Counted from the first letter of the stretch, positions 1 to 9,344 are shown. The stretch is DNA of 64,000 bases from Hellea sp039977295 (GCA_039977295.1 JBDWDN010000010.1:124001-188000), one strand, 5' to 3'. Translations and numbers: made by a program. Notes: generated from the letters alone by a model not told the origin.

Positions 1-1093
1 TTGTTGCGCTATCAAATTCATCCTCAAGATACTCGGCCGATTTGGAGAACATTTTCCCCATATCGCCGCTCGCCTCCCCGCCAGCCACCATCTGCACGAC
101 AAGGGGCGGGAAAACGGATGTGCCGCGCAAGGCGGAACTAATGGCTGTCCCTTCGCGAACCTTGATTGAAGCGTCCATAACCGCGTCCCGCATGACAGAA
201 TTTTGCAAGGTGTGACGCGCCGTTTCCAGCGCCGTTAGCGCAGGCGTTCCGCTATCAACTAAGCCCGCCATTGTCCTGGCGAAACGCGCAGCGTTCATAT
301 TGCGAATAATTTTTCCCATAAGCGGTAGGCGCAGCATCATTGCGTCCCAGCGATACCTAATGCTCTTAGTCTTCAAGGCCTGCCGTAATATGAATATAGC
401 GGCGACAAAGATACCAAGCGTAATCAAACCCCAATCTTGCATCCAAGCCGATATGGCGATGACGGCCTGCGTTAAAGGCGGAAGATCCTGCCCAAAACTA
501 TCAAATTGATAGACAACTTTAGGGACGACAACAATCATTAAAATCGAGACAACCAATAGAGCGACGATAGACAGCACAAGAGGATAGGCGGTTGCGCCCA
601 AAATTTTACGGCGGATTTTCTGAGCTGCCTCAAGATCATCTGCCAAGCGCTCGAGCACAGCCGGGAGCCGGCTGGACGTTTCGCCAGAGGCGACCATAGC
701 GGTGTAAAGCTCGGGGAAGACTTTGGGCTGCCCGCGCAAAGCATCGGATAGGCGCAGCCCTTCCATGACCTGCGCGCGAATTGAGAGCAGCGCGCCCTTC
801 ATAGGAGAGCGTTCAAATTGAAGCGCCGTAATTTTAAGCGCTTCTTCGATGGGTGTCGCGGCGTCAATCAAGATAGCCAATTGGCGTGTGGCTTGCGTCA
901 AATGTTTGTGCTTAACACCAGAGGCTTTCGCGCCCGCCGTTTCTTTTTTCTTGGATTTGCTGGGCGACAAATCGAGCGGCATCAAAGCACGTGCTCGAAG
1001 AATATCCCGCGCGTCGCGCGCCGAGGACGCCATGACAGTGCCTTTTTTGCGTTTCCCGGCTTCGTCTAAAGCTGCATAGTCAAACGCTTCCAC
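1..1093 (-). CDS. gspF: Type II secretion inner-membrane protein GspF (partial, C-terminus outside window)
   Basis: Polytopic platform protein of the type II secretion pseudopilus machine, which couples the GspE ATPase to pilin movement in the inner membrane. About 364 residues are visible; the family is usually near 400, so roughly the last 40 lie beyond base 1. The N-terminus reads EAFDYAALDEAGKRKKG, typical of GspF. Both cytoplasmic T2SSF repeats show the family pattern (PELYTAMVASGETSSRLP and then VVQMVAGGEASGDMGKM), with hydrophobic segments near residues 168-190 and 215-235. The start is a GTG placed directly after the gspE stop codon, so the two genes abut without a spacer and are surely co-transcribed. 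No frameshift was seen. Confidence 0.93.
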   Translation of the reverse strand, partial: MEAFDYAALDEAGKRKKGTVMASSARDARDILRARALMPLDLSPSKSKKKETAGAKASGVKHKHLTQATRQLAILIDAATPIEEALKITALQFERSPMKGALLSIRAQVMEGLRLSDALRGQPKVFPELYTAMVASGETSSRLPAVLERLADDLEAAQKIRRKILGATAYPLVLSIVALLVVSILMIVVVPKVVYQFDSFGQDLPPLTQAVIAISAWMQDWGLITLGIFVAAIFILRQALKTKSIRYRWDAMMLRLPLMGKIIRNMNAARFARTMAGLVDSGTPALTALETARHTLQNSVMRDAVMDASIKVREGTAISSALRGTSVFPPLVVQMVAGGEASGDMGKMFSKSAEYLEDEFDSAT

Positions 1094-2590
1094 CTAAATC
1101 TCTTCAGCCGTATTAGACTTGCATACCCTAAGAACTTCTTCCGCGGACGTCTCGCCCGCGAGAACTTTATCCGCGCCGCTACCCAACAATGTTTGGCGCT
1201 TTGTAAAGGCATAATTAGCCATATCGGATTCGCTTGCCCCGTCATGGATCATGGCCCGAAGCTTATCATCCAGCGTCACAATTTCGTAAATCCCGAGGCG
1301 GCCCGTATAACCGATATCCTGACACTCTGCGCAGCCTGTTGATTTGTAAAATGTCACATTAGCTTTGCGGATGCCGAGTTCAGCCTGTTCTGTTGCGGAC
1401 GGTTTGTAAGGCGTCTTACAGCTTGGGCAGAGACGGCGCACGAGACGCTGCGCGACTAATGCCGTAATCGTGGAAGACAGTAAAAAGGGTTCAACCCCCA
1501 TATCGCGCAAGCGCGCAATGGCGGCGACAGCAGAGTTTGTGTGAACTGTGGAAAGCACCAAATGCCCGGTCAGAGATGCCTGCACGGCAATCTCGGCGGT
1601 TTCAGGATCGCGAATTTCACCGATCATTACAACGTCAGGATCTTGGCGAAGAATAGCGCGAAGCCCCGCCGCAAAAGTCATACCGACTTGGGCGTTCACT
1701 TGTGTTTGCCCAATGCCGTCCAGCGCATATTCAACAGGGTCTTCGACAGTTAAAATATTGCGCGAGCCGTCATTGAGTTGCGAGAGCCCTGCATAAAGCG
1801 TCGTTGTTTTACCTGACCCTGTTGGGCCTGTGACAAGGATAATTCCGTTAGGACGCTCAAGGGCGGATTCAAAGGCCAGTAGAACCTCTGTTTCCATACC
1901 TAATTCCGGAAGACCGAGGCGCGAGGAATCTTGCTCCAATATCCTCATGACTAAGCGCTCGCCGTGACGCGACGGCAAGGTCGAGACGCGAACATCGATG
2001 GCCCGCTCACCTAAATTAAGAGAGAAGCGGCCATCCTGGGGCACGCGTTTTTTAGCGATATCTAATTGCGCCATAACTTTGACGCGCGAGACAAGCACAG
2101 AGGCAAGCCGCGCGGGAAGGCTCAGCATTTCACGAAGGCTCCCATCAATTCGAAAACGAACAGAGAGGCGCTGCTCGTAAGGTTCAATATGGATATCAGA
2201 AGCACGGCTGCGAATAGCTTCTTGTAAAATACCATTAATCAGGCGGATGACGGGCGCATCATCTGTGCTGTCGAGCAAATCAGAGGTGCGCGGCAATCCG
2301 CTGGCCAGCGCATTTAAATCTCCTGGCGTATCGATAGCGTCTTCAGCAGAGCTCGATAAATCGGCTTGCGCATAAACCCGCGCGGCATGATTTTCAAACT
2401 CACCCGGCGTAACGTCAATAAGTTTTGCGGGCTGACCTATGGCGCGGCGCGCCTCAAGCAGGGCCTCCATGCTCGCGCCGGGACGCCGCGCAATCACGAC
2501 TTCGCCGTCTTGCGTCATAGCTAATACGCCCTGCGCGCGGGCAAAGGCGTAGTTAAGCGGCGGACGGGTGAGCGTGGGCGTTTCGGTCAT
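1094..2590 (-). CDS. gspE: Type II secretion ATPase GspE
   Basis: Cytoplasmic hexameric ATPase that powers the type II secretion pseudopilus. The 498-residue length is normal for the family. Residues 1-100 resemble the N1E region, about 110-240 the N2 domain (SDIHIEPYEQ), and GPTGSGKT at 255-262 is the Walker A motif. The Asp box (QDPDVVMIGEIRDPETAEIA) and His box (LTGHLVLSTVHTN) follow. The C-terminal zinc module is intact, with CPSC followed by CAEC about 30 residues later (about 390-430), which separates GspE from PilB-like proteins lacking it. It is followed immediately by gspF, the standard T2SS E-F order. A PilB-type assignment is less likely because of the GspE/GspF pairing and sequence style. 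Confidence 0.94.
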   Translation of the reverse strand: MTETPTLTRPPLNYAFARAQGVLAMTQDGEVVIARRPGASMEALLEARRAIGQPAKLIDVTPGEFENHAARVYAQADLSSSAEDAIDTPGDLNALASGLPRTSDLLDSTDDAPVIRLINGILQEAIRSRASDIHIEPYEQRLSVRFRIDGSLREMLSLPARLASVLVSRVKVMAQLDIAKKRVPQDGRFSLNLGERAIDVRVSTLPSRHGERLVMRILEQDSSRLGLPELGMETEVLLAFESALERPNGIILVTGPTGSGKTTTLYAGLSQLNDGSRNILTVEDPVEYALDGIGQTQVNAQVGMTFAAGLRAILRQDPDVVMIGEIRDPETAEIAVQASLTGHLVLSTVHTNSAVAAIARLRDMGVEPFLLSSTITALVAQRLVRRLCPSCKTPYKPSATEQAELGIRKANVTFYKSTGCAECQDIGYTGRLGIYEIVTLDDKLRAMIHDGASESDMANYAFTKRQTLLGSGADKVLAGETSAEEVLRVCKSNTAEEI

Positions 2591-2670
2591 GAGACCAAAC
2601 TAGCCGCGTTAAAAGGTTAAGTCACGCTGTGATTTTGTGAGAGATTAGTAATGGTTGAAGAGCCACTAAG

Positions 2671-2692
2671 CCGAAACCGCTAGCGGTTTCGG
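2671..2692. promoter_or_regulatory. Perfect palindrome between gspE and the ABC genes
   Basis: CCGAAACCGC, two bases TA, then GCGGTTTCGG: a 10-bp perfect inverted repeat. It sits 80 bp upstream of gspE and about 130 bp upstream of the ABC ATPase start, between divergent genes. It is not followed by a T-run, so an operator is more likely than a terminator. The cognate regulator is unknown. Confidence 0.5.
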
Positions 2693-2746
2693 AACTCCGC
2701 TGTATTTGCTCCACAGGAGCATATACGGGCGCTACGTTTATCGTTA

Positions 2747-2772
2747 ATCGAAAATAATTGTTGTTTTTCGAT
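2747..2772. promoter_or_regulatory. AT-rich inverted repeat upstream of the ABC ATPase
   Basis: ATCGAAAA, a 10-base spacer, then TTTTCGAT: a perfect 8-bp dyad ending about 49 bp before the ATG at 2821, in the expected promoter zone. It is a second candidate operator in the same intergenic region. Confidence 0.4.
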
Positions 2773-2820
2773 AAAAATTCTATATGGCTACCGTCAGAGA
2801 AGTCCAACTTGGGGAATACC

Positions 2821-3717
2821 ATGCTATCTATTAAAAATGTCCATAAGCGTTTCGGCGACGTCCACGCGATGAATAATATCAATCTTGATTTGAAGCCCGG
2901 CCTATTCGGCCTGCTCGGCCCAAACGGCGCCGGGAAGTCAACCCTGATGCGGACGCTGGCGACGTTGCAAAACCCCGATGAAGGCACCATCACTTATAAT
3001 GGAACTGACATCACGAAAGACCCAAACATTATTCGGTCAACCCTAGGCTATCTGCCCCAAGATTTCGGCGTTTATCCCCGTATGAGCGCTCTTGCTCTAC
3101 TCGATCACATTGCTGTTCTGAAAGGCATCACGAATAAAGCCCAGCGCAAGGAACAAGTTGAAACCCTTTTACAGATGGTCAATCTTTGGACCCATAAATC
3201 CGCATCCGTTGCGACGTTTTCAGGCGGTATGCGTCAGCGCTTTGGCGTTGCGCAAGCTTTGCTGGGTGACCCGCACCTTATCATCGTTGACGAACCTACG
3301 GCAGGTCTTGACCCGCTAGAGCGTCAGCGTTTTCTCGATATCCTGTCTCGCGCGGGTGATGACAAAATCATTATCCTCTCCACACATATTATCGAAGACG
3401 TCCGTGACCTTTGCACCGATATGGGCGTGATGGGTAACGGCCAATTAATCGTGCGCGGCGCGCCTGAAAATCTTGTTGCGCAAATAGACGGACAGGTCTG
3501 GACGCAACGTTTTGAAAGTGACGAAACAGTTGATCGGTTAAAATCAGAAATGAAAGTCCTATCCACGCGCCGTTTGCGCGGCGCGACAGTTGTCTCCGTT
3601 CTATCACCCACATTGCCGGGGCCAGGATGGGAATCCCGCGATGTTCTGCTTGAAGACGCTTATTTCGCTTATCTAAATGGATTTATGCAAGCGGGAGAAA
3701 CACGTCATGCTGCGTAA
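2821..3717 (+). CDS. ABC transporter ATP-binding protein
   Basis: ATPase subunit of an ABC-2 type exporter whose permease is the next gene. Of 298 residues, Walker A GPNGAGKST lies at 33-41, the Q-loop LPQDFG at about 78-83, signature SGGMRQ at 134-139, Walker B LIIVDEP at 153-159, and the H-loop is STHIIED. The reading frame is open back to a TTG at 2758, but the ATG at 2821 has a GGGGA ribosome site six bases upstream and begins with the usual MLSIKNV, so it is preferred. The stop codon overlaps the permease gene by 11 bp, indicating translational coupling. The substrate cannot be read from the sequence. Confidence 0.92.
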   Translation: MLSIKNVHKRFGDVHAMNNINLDLKPGLFGLLGPNGAGKSTLMRTLATLQNPDEGTITYNGTDITKDPNIIRSTLGYLPQDFGVYPRMSALALLDHIAVLKGITNKAQRKEQVETLLQMVNLWTHKSASVATFSGGMRQRFGVAQALLGDPHLIIVDEPTAGLDPLERQRFLDILSRAGDDKIIILSTHIIEDVRDLCTDMGVMGNGQLIVRGAPENLVAQIDGQVWTQRFESDETVDRLKSEMKVLSTRRLRGATVVSVLSPTLPGPGWESRDVLLEDAYFAYLNGFMQAGETRHAA

Positions 3718-6700
3718 ACTTTTACAATTTGAACTTTCTCTCCACACGAGGCAAATTGGCTTTTGGTTAGCCTTAATCGTAATGATTGGCCTTGGCTTAC
3801 TATTTTCATCCCATGAAGATTTCGCTATTGGCGTCGCAGGTGGTGAACGCGTTAAAGTAAATGGCGCCATTCCTGTCGCATTGACGATTTCTGCCTTTAG
3901 CTTGTTCTCTATTTTCTTCGCGGCCGTCTTCGTCGTGACCGGCGTTATGCGTGACGATACCCATAAATCCGTCGAGATGGTGCATGCCACGCCCGTAAAA
4001 ACCCGCGATATGCTGATTGCCCGCATGTTGGGTGTTTGGATTGCGACAGTGGTCAGCCTATCAGGACTTGTGATTGGTACAATTGCTGGCCCCTTCATGC
4101 CTTGGGGCGATGCGGAAACATTTCAGAGTTTCAACCTGTTGCACTATATACAACCCTTCTTCCTATTTATCATCATTAATGCCCTACTCGTATCCGCTAT
4201 TTATACCGCAATAGCCGTTACAACGCGCAACCGTGCATTAGTTTATGTTAGTGCAGTCGGGCTTTTAGTATTGTACCTCGTGGGCGGCGTTATTGCGGGC
4301 GAACGACCTGATGAGTGGATTGCGGCATTAGTCGACCCCTTTGGAGCAACATCCCTTGCTGTCGAAACCCAATATTGGCCTGCCGCAGAGCAGAATGAAA
4401 ATATGGCGCCATTTTTGGGCTGGGTGGGATTGAACAGGTTGGTTTACGGCCTTGTTGGATTAGCTTTATTCGGTCTGGCTTTTATGTTCTCAACGCGGGG
4501 CATACATCTGCGCAAAGGCAAAACACGCCTTACAGATAGCGCGCCCGCACATATTCCAACACAGGTTAAAGCCGTAAAACCTAACCTCAATGCTGGGTTT
4601 ACACTAAAAGCCTTCTGGACACGCATTAAGTTTGAATATCTTTCAACCGTGCGCAGCACGGCATTTATTATTTTAGTGGGTATCGCCCTCTCCCTATTTG
4701 GGGTTTCGCTTCTTGTCGCCGTATTTATGGGCGCAAGCACCGCTTTGCCAACGTCGCGCTTTATGACGCAAGTGGCATTGGGGTCACTTCTCTTCCCAAT
4801 GCTCATTATTATGATTTTCTTTGGGTCGGACATAATGTGGCGAGACAGAACCGCAAATATTCACGGCATTTTGGACGCAACACCTGTTCGTGACGTTTCG
4901 CTTCTTTTTGCAAAATGGGGCGCTCTCGCACTGCTTTTACTGACTTTGGTGGCTGGCTTATTAATAGCCGGCATGATTGCTCAAATCGGGTTTGGTTGGG
5001 ACCGCGTTCCCGTCGTGCCTGCGACATTCATAGCCATCGGTATTGTTAGCTTTTTCGTTGGCTTTTTCTTCCAAGGCATGTTGGTCATGTTCCTTCAGAA
5101 TTTCATGCCAGGGCGTATTATTGGCATGCTCGTCAGTGGGGCTGTTTTGGTCGGCCTTATCTTCTTCATTGGACAGTTACCTTTTTATCACCCGCTTATG
5201 AATTTTGGTGATGCAGGCGCAGGCGGTTACTCCGAAATGGCAGGGTTTTCTAATGTAAAATCCTTTGGATGGGAATTCGCATATTGGATGGGCCTCATCC
5301 TGATTCTTGGCGCACTCTCTATTTGGGTCTGGCGCAGAGGCCATGAAATCAGCCTTAAACGCCGTCTGAAAACTATCAGAAAACGCATGAGCCTACCGTC
5401 CTTGACGGCTGCTGCCGTCGGCCTAATGGCCTTTATAGGCTTTGGTTATGCAGGCCTGCAGAGTTATAAAGCCGAAGGCTACATGAATTCTGACCAACGC
5501 GAGGCTAATTCAGCTGAGTTTGAAAAACTTGTAGCAGACATTTGGCAAAACCCAGAACCTCGCATCACGAAGGTTAGCGTAGACGCCAATTTTTATCCTA
5601 AGAAACAGATTGCTGAATTTAGCGGTAGCTATGTGATTGATAACCCTCACGACAAACCCATCAGTCTAACAACTGTCTTCTCAGGTGTCGGTCCAAATAA
5701 TATTACTAAACTGGACATTGAAGGCGCGGCTATATTGGAAGGAGATGAGCTTTCTGATACACTTCGCAAAGATCATAATGTCTTACAGGTCAAGTTTGAT
5801 CCGCCATTAGCGCCGGGTGAAAGCCGAAGCGTAAATTTTGCGACAAAGTTCTCCGCGCCAACATTGACCGAGGGGTCCAGTATTGCCCGCAACGGCACAT
5901 TTGTAAATAATACGGATGCATTGCTAGTCTTCGGCAATCTAGAAGCTGGGTTCATATCCAATCCAGACAGACGCCGGAAACATGATTTGGGTGAGCGCGT
6001 TAAGTGGCCTGACCGAGACAACCAAGATGCGCGCCGTTACAACTTGCTGACCAGTTTCTCTGGATATTCCGATTACGTTGATTTTGACGCGCGTGTTTGC
6101 ACTGTCGAAAGCCAGATACCTGTTGCGCCCGGCAAGTTTGAGGGCGAGACTGTGAGTGATGGTAGACGTTGCCGCGACTATAAATCAATTAACCCCATCC
6201 ATAATTTCTTCTCATTCCTCACAGCGGAATATGAGGTCCGCAAAGAGGTTTGGAATAACCCCAATGGGAAAGATGTGGAGTTGGAAATTTACTTCCACCC
6301 TGCACATGATTTCAATATCGATTTGATGTTTGACGCCATGCGCCAGTCCATGGACAGCTACACAACAACCTTTAGCCCTTATCAATATGCCCAATTGCGT
6401 ATTATGGAGTTCCCTTTTGCCAGCTTTGCGCAAGCCTTTGCCGGAACAGTGCCCTTCTCGGAAAATATTGGCTTTGTCCAAGACCCAGGTAATGCCGATG
6501 ATCCAAAACGTGTGGATTTTGCAACATATGTAACAATGCACGAAATTGGACATCAATGGTTTGCTCATCAACTGATCGGGGCATATGCCAAAGGCTCAAA
6601 CCTGTTGTCCGAAGGACTAACTGAGAATGCGACAATGATAGCTTATGAGACGCATTATGATTTTGCTAAAGCGCGCCGCATGCATGAAGAACGCGCAACG

Positions 6701-7366
6701 GTGCAATATCTCACGCAGCGAACTTTTGAACGTGATGATGAACCGATATTAGCTGAAGCTGAGGGCCAAGGTTACCTTAATTACAACAAAACAAGTTGGG
6801 TCTTTTGGGGGATGCGCCAGACGATTGGTAATGACGTCATCCAAGGGGCCGTTAAGCGCTTCCTAACGGAATATCACGGAACAAAAGGCGCGCCTTATCC
6901 GACGACGTTAGAGCTAATCGAAATCTTGAAAGAAGACACTGACCCTAAATATCATCAATTGATTGAGGATTACTGGAACAAAATCACCTTCTGGGATCTT
7001 TCTTTCACAGATGAGATTAAGGCCACCGCAAATGGTGATAGTTTCGCTATCTCTATCCCTATCAAGGTCGACAAAAAATATGCGTCGGAAGAGGACGGTA
7101 AAGAAACTTCTGTCATTGAGATTGATGACGCCGAACTTAATGAGTGGGTCGAAATTGGTTTTTATACCGAAGACCCAAAGGACGATTTAGGCGCCAGTCC
7201 CTTTGCGACCCGTGTCGTGAACTTAACCAAAGCCGAGACTGTTCAGGAGTTCACGCTTGATAAGCGTCCGTCACATATTGTGCTGGATCCAAAACGGGCT
7301 CTGATTGAGCGTAATGTCAATGACAACACGAAAGCTCTACCCAAGAAATTGGCGTCAAACGGATAA
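3707..7366 (+). CDS. Fused ABC-2 permease / M1-family metallopeptidase
   Basis: A 1219-residue fusion. The first ~560 residues carry about twelve hydrophobic spans in two ABC-2 permease-like halves. From about 600 onward lies a soluble region ending in an M1 (gluzincin) aminopeptidase domain. The zinc motif HEIGH is at residues 945-949, with the next ligand glutamate in LLSEGLTE at about 969, and an upstream GTVPFSENIGF takes the place of the usual GAMEN exopeptidase motif. The ATG at 3707 is used rather than the open frame from 3677 because it overlaps the ATPase gene in the normal coupled way. This architecture is a known family (ABC permease/M1 aminopeptidase). Its substrate and the side of the membrane on which the peptidase works are not established here. 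Confidence 0.9.
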   Translation: MLRKLLQFELSLHTRQIGFWLALIVMIGLGLLFSSHEDFAIGVAGGERVKVNGAIPVALTISAFSLFSIFFAAVFVVTGVMRDDTHKSVEMVHATPVKTRDMLIARMLGVWIATVVSLSGLVIGTIAGPFMPWGDAETFQSFNLLHYIQPFFLFIIINALLVSAIYTAIAVTTRNRALVYVSAVGLLVLYLVGGVIAGERPDEWIAALVDPFGATSLAVETQYWPAAEQNENMAPFLGWVGLNRLVYGLVGLALFGLAFMFSTRGIHLRKGKTRLTDSAPAHIPTQVKAVKPNLNAGFTLKAFWTRIKFEYLSTVRSTAFIILVGIALSLFGVSLLVAVFMGASTALPTSRFMTQVALGSLLFPMLIIMIFFGSDIMWRDRTANIHGILDATPVRDVSLLFAKWGALALLLLTLVAGLLIAGMIAQIGFGWDRVPVVPATFIAIGIVSFFVGFFFQGMLVMFLQNFMPGRIIGMLVSGAVLVGLIFFIGQLPFYHPLMNFGDAGAGGYSEMAGFSNVKSFGWEFAYWMGLILILGALSIWVWRRGHEISLKRRLKTIRKRMSLPSLTAAAVGLMAFIGFGYAGLQSYKAEGYMNSDQREANSAEFEKLVADIWQNPEPRITKVSVDANFYPKKQIAEFSGSYVIDNPHDKPISLTTVFSGVGPNNITKLDIEGAAILEGDELSDTLRKDHNVLQVKFDPPLAPGESRSVNFATKFSAPTLTEGSSIARNGTFVNNTDALLVFGNLEAGFISNPDRRRKHDLGERVKWPDRDNQDARRYNLLTSFSGYSDYVDFDARVCTVESQIPVAPGKFEGETVSDGRRCRDYKSINPIHNFFSFLTAEYEVRKEVWNNPNGKDVELEIYFHPAHDFNIDLMFDAMRQSMDSYTTTFSPYQYAQLRIMEFPFASFAQAFAGTVPFSENIGFVQDPGNADDPKRVDFATYVTMHEIGHQWFAHQLIGAYAKGSNLLSEGLTENATMIAYETHYDFAKARRMHEERATVQYLTQRTFERDDEPILAEAEGQGYLNYNKTSWVFWGMRQTIGNDVIQGAVKRFLTEYHGTKGAPYPTTLELIEILKEDTDPKYHQLIEDYWNKITFWDLSFTDEIKATANGDSFAISIPIKVDKKYASEEDGKETSVIEIDDAELNEWVEIGFYTEDPKDDLGASPFATRVVNLTKAETVQEFTLDKRPSHIVLDPKRALIERNVNDNTKALPKKLASNG

Positions 7367-7406
7367 AAGACTTCCAACTGCTTCCGCATTAGCGGGGCGC
7401 AACTTG

Positions 7407-7444
7407 ACGGAGTAGGCTATCACAGCTTGCTCCGTTTTCTTTTG
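7407..7444 (+). terminator. Probable Rho-independent terminator after the ABC/M1 gene
   Basis: ACGGAG and CTCCGT arms enclose a 17-base loop and are followed by TTTCTTTT. It lies 40 bp beyond the stop codon and before efp. The loop is large, so strength is uncertain. Confidence 0.5.
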
Positions 7445-7489
7445 TGCTCTAAAGACCGCTCAAATCTTCCCAAAAGACGAGACTGACCT

Positions 7490-8056
7490 ATGAAAATGAA
7501 CGGCAATGAAATCCGCCAAGGTAATATCATCAAGCACCAAGATACGCTCTGGGTCGCTGTGAAGTGCAATGCTGTAAAACCTGGAAAGGGCGGCGCCTTT
7601 AATCAGGTCGAGCTTAAGAACATTCTGGATGGGCGTAAGCTTAATGAACGCTTTCGGGCGGCTGAAACCGTGGAACGTGTGCGCCTTGATCAAAAGCCTC
7701 ATACCTATCTTTATGCCGAAGGCGAAATGCTGGTCTTTATGAATTCTGAAAATTATGAGCAAATCAATCTGCAAGCTGAATTTGTCGGCGATCAAACGGT
7801 TTACCTAACGGACGGTATGGCGGTTGATGTTGAGTTTTATGAAGACCGCGCCATTTCTATCGCCCTGCCCGAGCAAGTTATCCTCGAGGTCCAAGATACT
7901 GAGCCTGTTGTCAAAGGCCAGACAGCCGCGAACTCTTTCAAACCTGCGACTATGTCCAATGGCGTTCGCACAAATGTACCGCCCTTTGTCGGCACAGGTG
8001 AAAAGCTCGTTATTCTGACAGCCGATGGCTCTTACGTGAAGCGCGCGGATAAATGA
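7490..8056 (+). CDS. efp: Translation elongation factor P
   Basis: EF-P binds between the P and E sites of the ribosome and relieves stalling at polyproline stretches. The 188 residues match the family, with the KOW-like N-domain, OB domain and C-terminal OB domain in order. The loop that receives the post-translational modification reads KPGKGGAF, placing the modifiable lysine at residue 33 (equivalent to Lys34 of E. coli). A lysine rather than arginine suggests the EpmA-type (beta-lysyl) route or no modification, not the rhamnosyl-arginine route. The gene ends in a 4-bp ATGA overlap with the SuhB-like gene, so the two are co-transcribed. Confidence 0.97.
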   Translation: MKMNGNEIRQGNIIKHQDTLWVAVKCNAVKPGKGGAFNQVELKNILDGRKLNERFRAAETVERVRLDQKPHTYLYAEGEMLVFMNSENYEQINLQAEFVGDQTVYLTDGMAVDVEFYEDRAISIALPEQVILEVQDTEPVVKGQTAANSFKPATMSNGVRTNVPPFVGTGEKLVILTADGSYVKRADK

Positions 8057-8892
8057 GTAATCTCACTGAAACAACAAGTCATCTCTCGCCGATTATGCGG
8101 GTGATGCAATTTGCGGCGCGTAAAGCGTCTCGCAATCTCCTGCGCGACTTTGGCGAAGTTGAGCATCTGCAAGTCTCGCGCAAAGGCCCTTTAGATTTTG
8201 TGACGAAGGCCCACGCAAAGTCTGAAGAGTCAATCATCGAAAATCTACAACGTGACCGTCCAGGCTATAATTTTTTCGCAGAAAAAGCGGGCGAAGTTAA
8301 AGGCTCTGACAAAACGCACCGTTTTATCATTGACCCGCTCAGCGGCACAAAAAACTTCCTCCACGGCATTCCGCATTTTTCAATCTCCATCGCGTTAGAG
8401 CGCGAAATTGACGGCAATCCGAAAGAGTTTGTCGCAGGCCTCATCTATAACCCCATCACGGACGAAATGTTCTTTGCAGAAAAAGGCAAAGGCGCATTTC
8501 TAAATGACGGCACCCGCGGCGGCGGCGACAGACGTCTACGTCCCGCTCAACGTGATATTTTCCAAGACAGTGTCTTCGCGACAGGCATTCCATTTTTTGG
8601 CCGTCCAGGCCACGCAAAGTTTCTCAAAGAACTCCATCAAATCATGGGCCATAGCGCTGGCGTAAGACATATGGGCTCACCCGCCCTGGATCTCGCCTGG
8701 ACAGCGGCAGGCCGTTATGACGGCTATTGGGAACGCGGTCTCGCGATCTGGGACATCGCGGCAGGCGTCTTGATTGCGCAAGAAGCTGGCTTGAAAATTG
8801 AGAGCTTAACGGGCGGTGACGTGCTGGAAACGGGTGATATTATTGCGACCAATGACGCGCTGTATGAGCCGCTTATGACGCGGGTTGGTTAG
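8053..8892 (+). CDS. Inositol monophosphatase-like (SuhB family) with altered metal site
   Basis: 279 residues of the inositol monophosphatase fold, which normally hydrolyses inositol phosphates using Mg ions held by a Glu, three carboxylates and a WD motif. The core motif reads FIIDPLSGTKNF at residues 91-102. The family consensus is DPxDGTxNF, so the second metal-ligand Asp is Ser97. The upstream Glu-Glu motif is also changed (AEKAG, Glu77-Lys78). The C-terminal WD (IWDIAAG, Asp234) is kept. The codon is AGC in an uninterrupted frame, so this is not a frameshift artefact. It is coupled to efp by an ATGA overlap, and SuhB proteins are known to act in ribosome biogenesis and rRNA transcription, so a non-catalytic role is plausible. 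Confidence 0.85.
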   Translation: MSNLTETTSHLSPIMRVMQFAARKASRNLLRDFGEVEHLQVSRKGPLDFVTKAHAKSEESIIENLQRDRPGYNFFAEKAGEVKGSDKTHRFIIDPLSGTKNFLHGIPHFSISIALEREIDGNPKEFVAGLIYNPITDEMFFAEKGKGAFLNDGTRGGGDRRLRPAQRDIFQDSVFATGIPFFGRPGHAKFLKELHQIMGHSAGVRHMGSPALDLAWTAAGRYDGYWERGLAIWDIAAGVLIAQEAGLKIESLTGGDVLETGDIIATNDALYEPLMTRVG

Positions 8893-8988
8893 AGAGCTTG
8901 ACGCCTTCCCGACTCTGCCCTATATCGCGCCATCCGAGCGGGGGACCGTCTAAAGTAAACCCGTGACCAAAGGCTGAGGAGCCAGATT

Positions 8989-9210
8989 ATGAAAAAAGAT
9001 ATACATCCAGACTACCACATGATCAACGTGCAGATGGTTGATGGTTCAACGTATGAAACACGTTCCACATATGGCAAAGAAGGCGATACACTCGTCCTCG
9101 ATATCGATTCTAAGACCCACCCAGCCTGGACAGGCGGCGAAGGCAAATTGATGGACCGCGGCGGACGCGTGTCACGCTTCAAAGACAAATTCGCAGGTTT
9201 CGGCGTTTAA
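8989..9210 (+). CDS. rpmE: 50S ribosomal protein L31
   Basis: 73-residue L31 beginning MKKDIHPDYHMINVQMVDGS, a typical alphaproteobacterial L31 without the CxxC zinc ligands. It is preceded by a good ribosome site (CTGAGGAG) eight bases before the ATG and followed 20 bp later by a strong terminator, so it is probably a single-gene transcript. The zinc-free form is the one expected to be independent of Zur control. Confidence 0.96.
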   Translation: MKKDIHPDYHMINVQMVDGSTYETRSTYGKEGDTLVLDIDSKTHPAWTGGEGKLMDRGGRVSRFKDKFAGFGV

Positions 9211-9232
9211 TCGCTCTGCATATAGATTTCGA

Positions 9233-9260
9233 AAAGGCCCTCAATTGGGGGCCTTTTTTA
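9233..9260 (+). terminator. Rho-independent terminator of rpmE
   Basis: AAAGGCCC, loop, GGGCCTTT followed by a T-run: an eight-base-pair stem 22 bp after the stop codon of rpmE. The A/T flanks make it potentially bidirectional. Confidence 0.85.
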
Positions 9261-9344
9261 TTGGGTATACCGGATTTTGATAGGTTGAAGCTACTATGAG
9301 AAAAATTCCCTTTACGCCAATTTGATTTGCGCCATAATCTTGGC

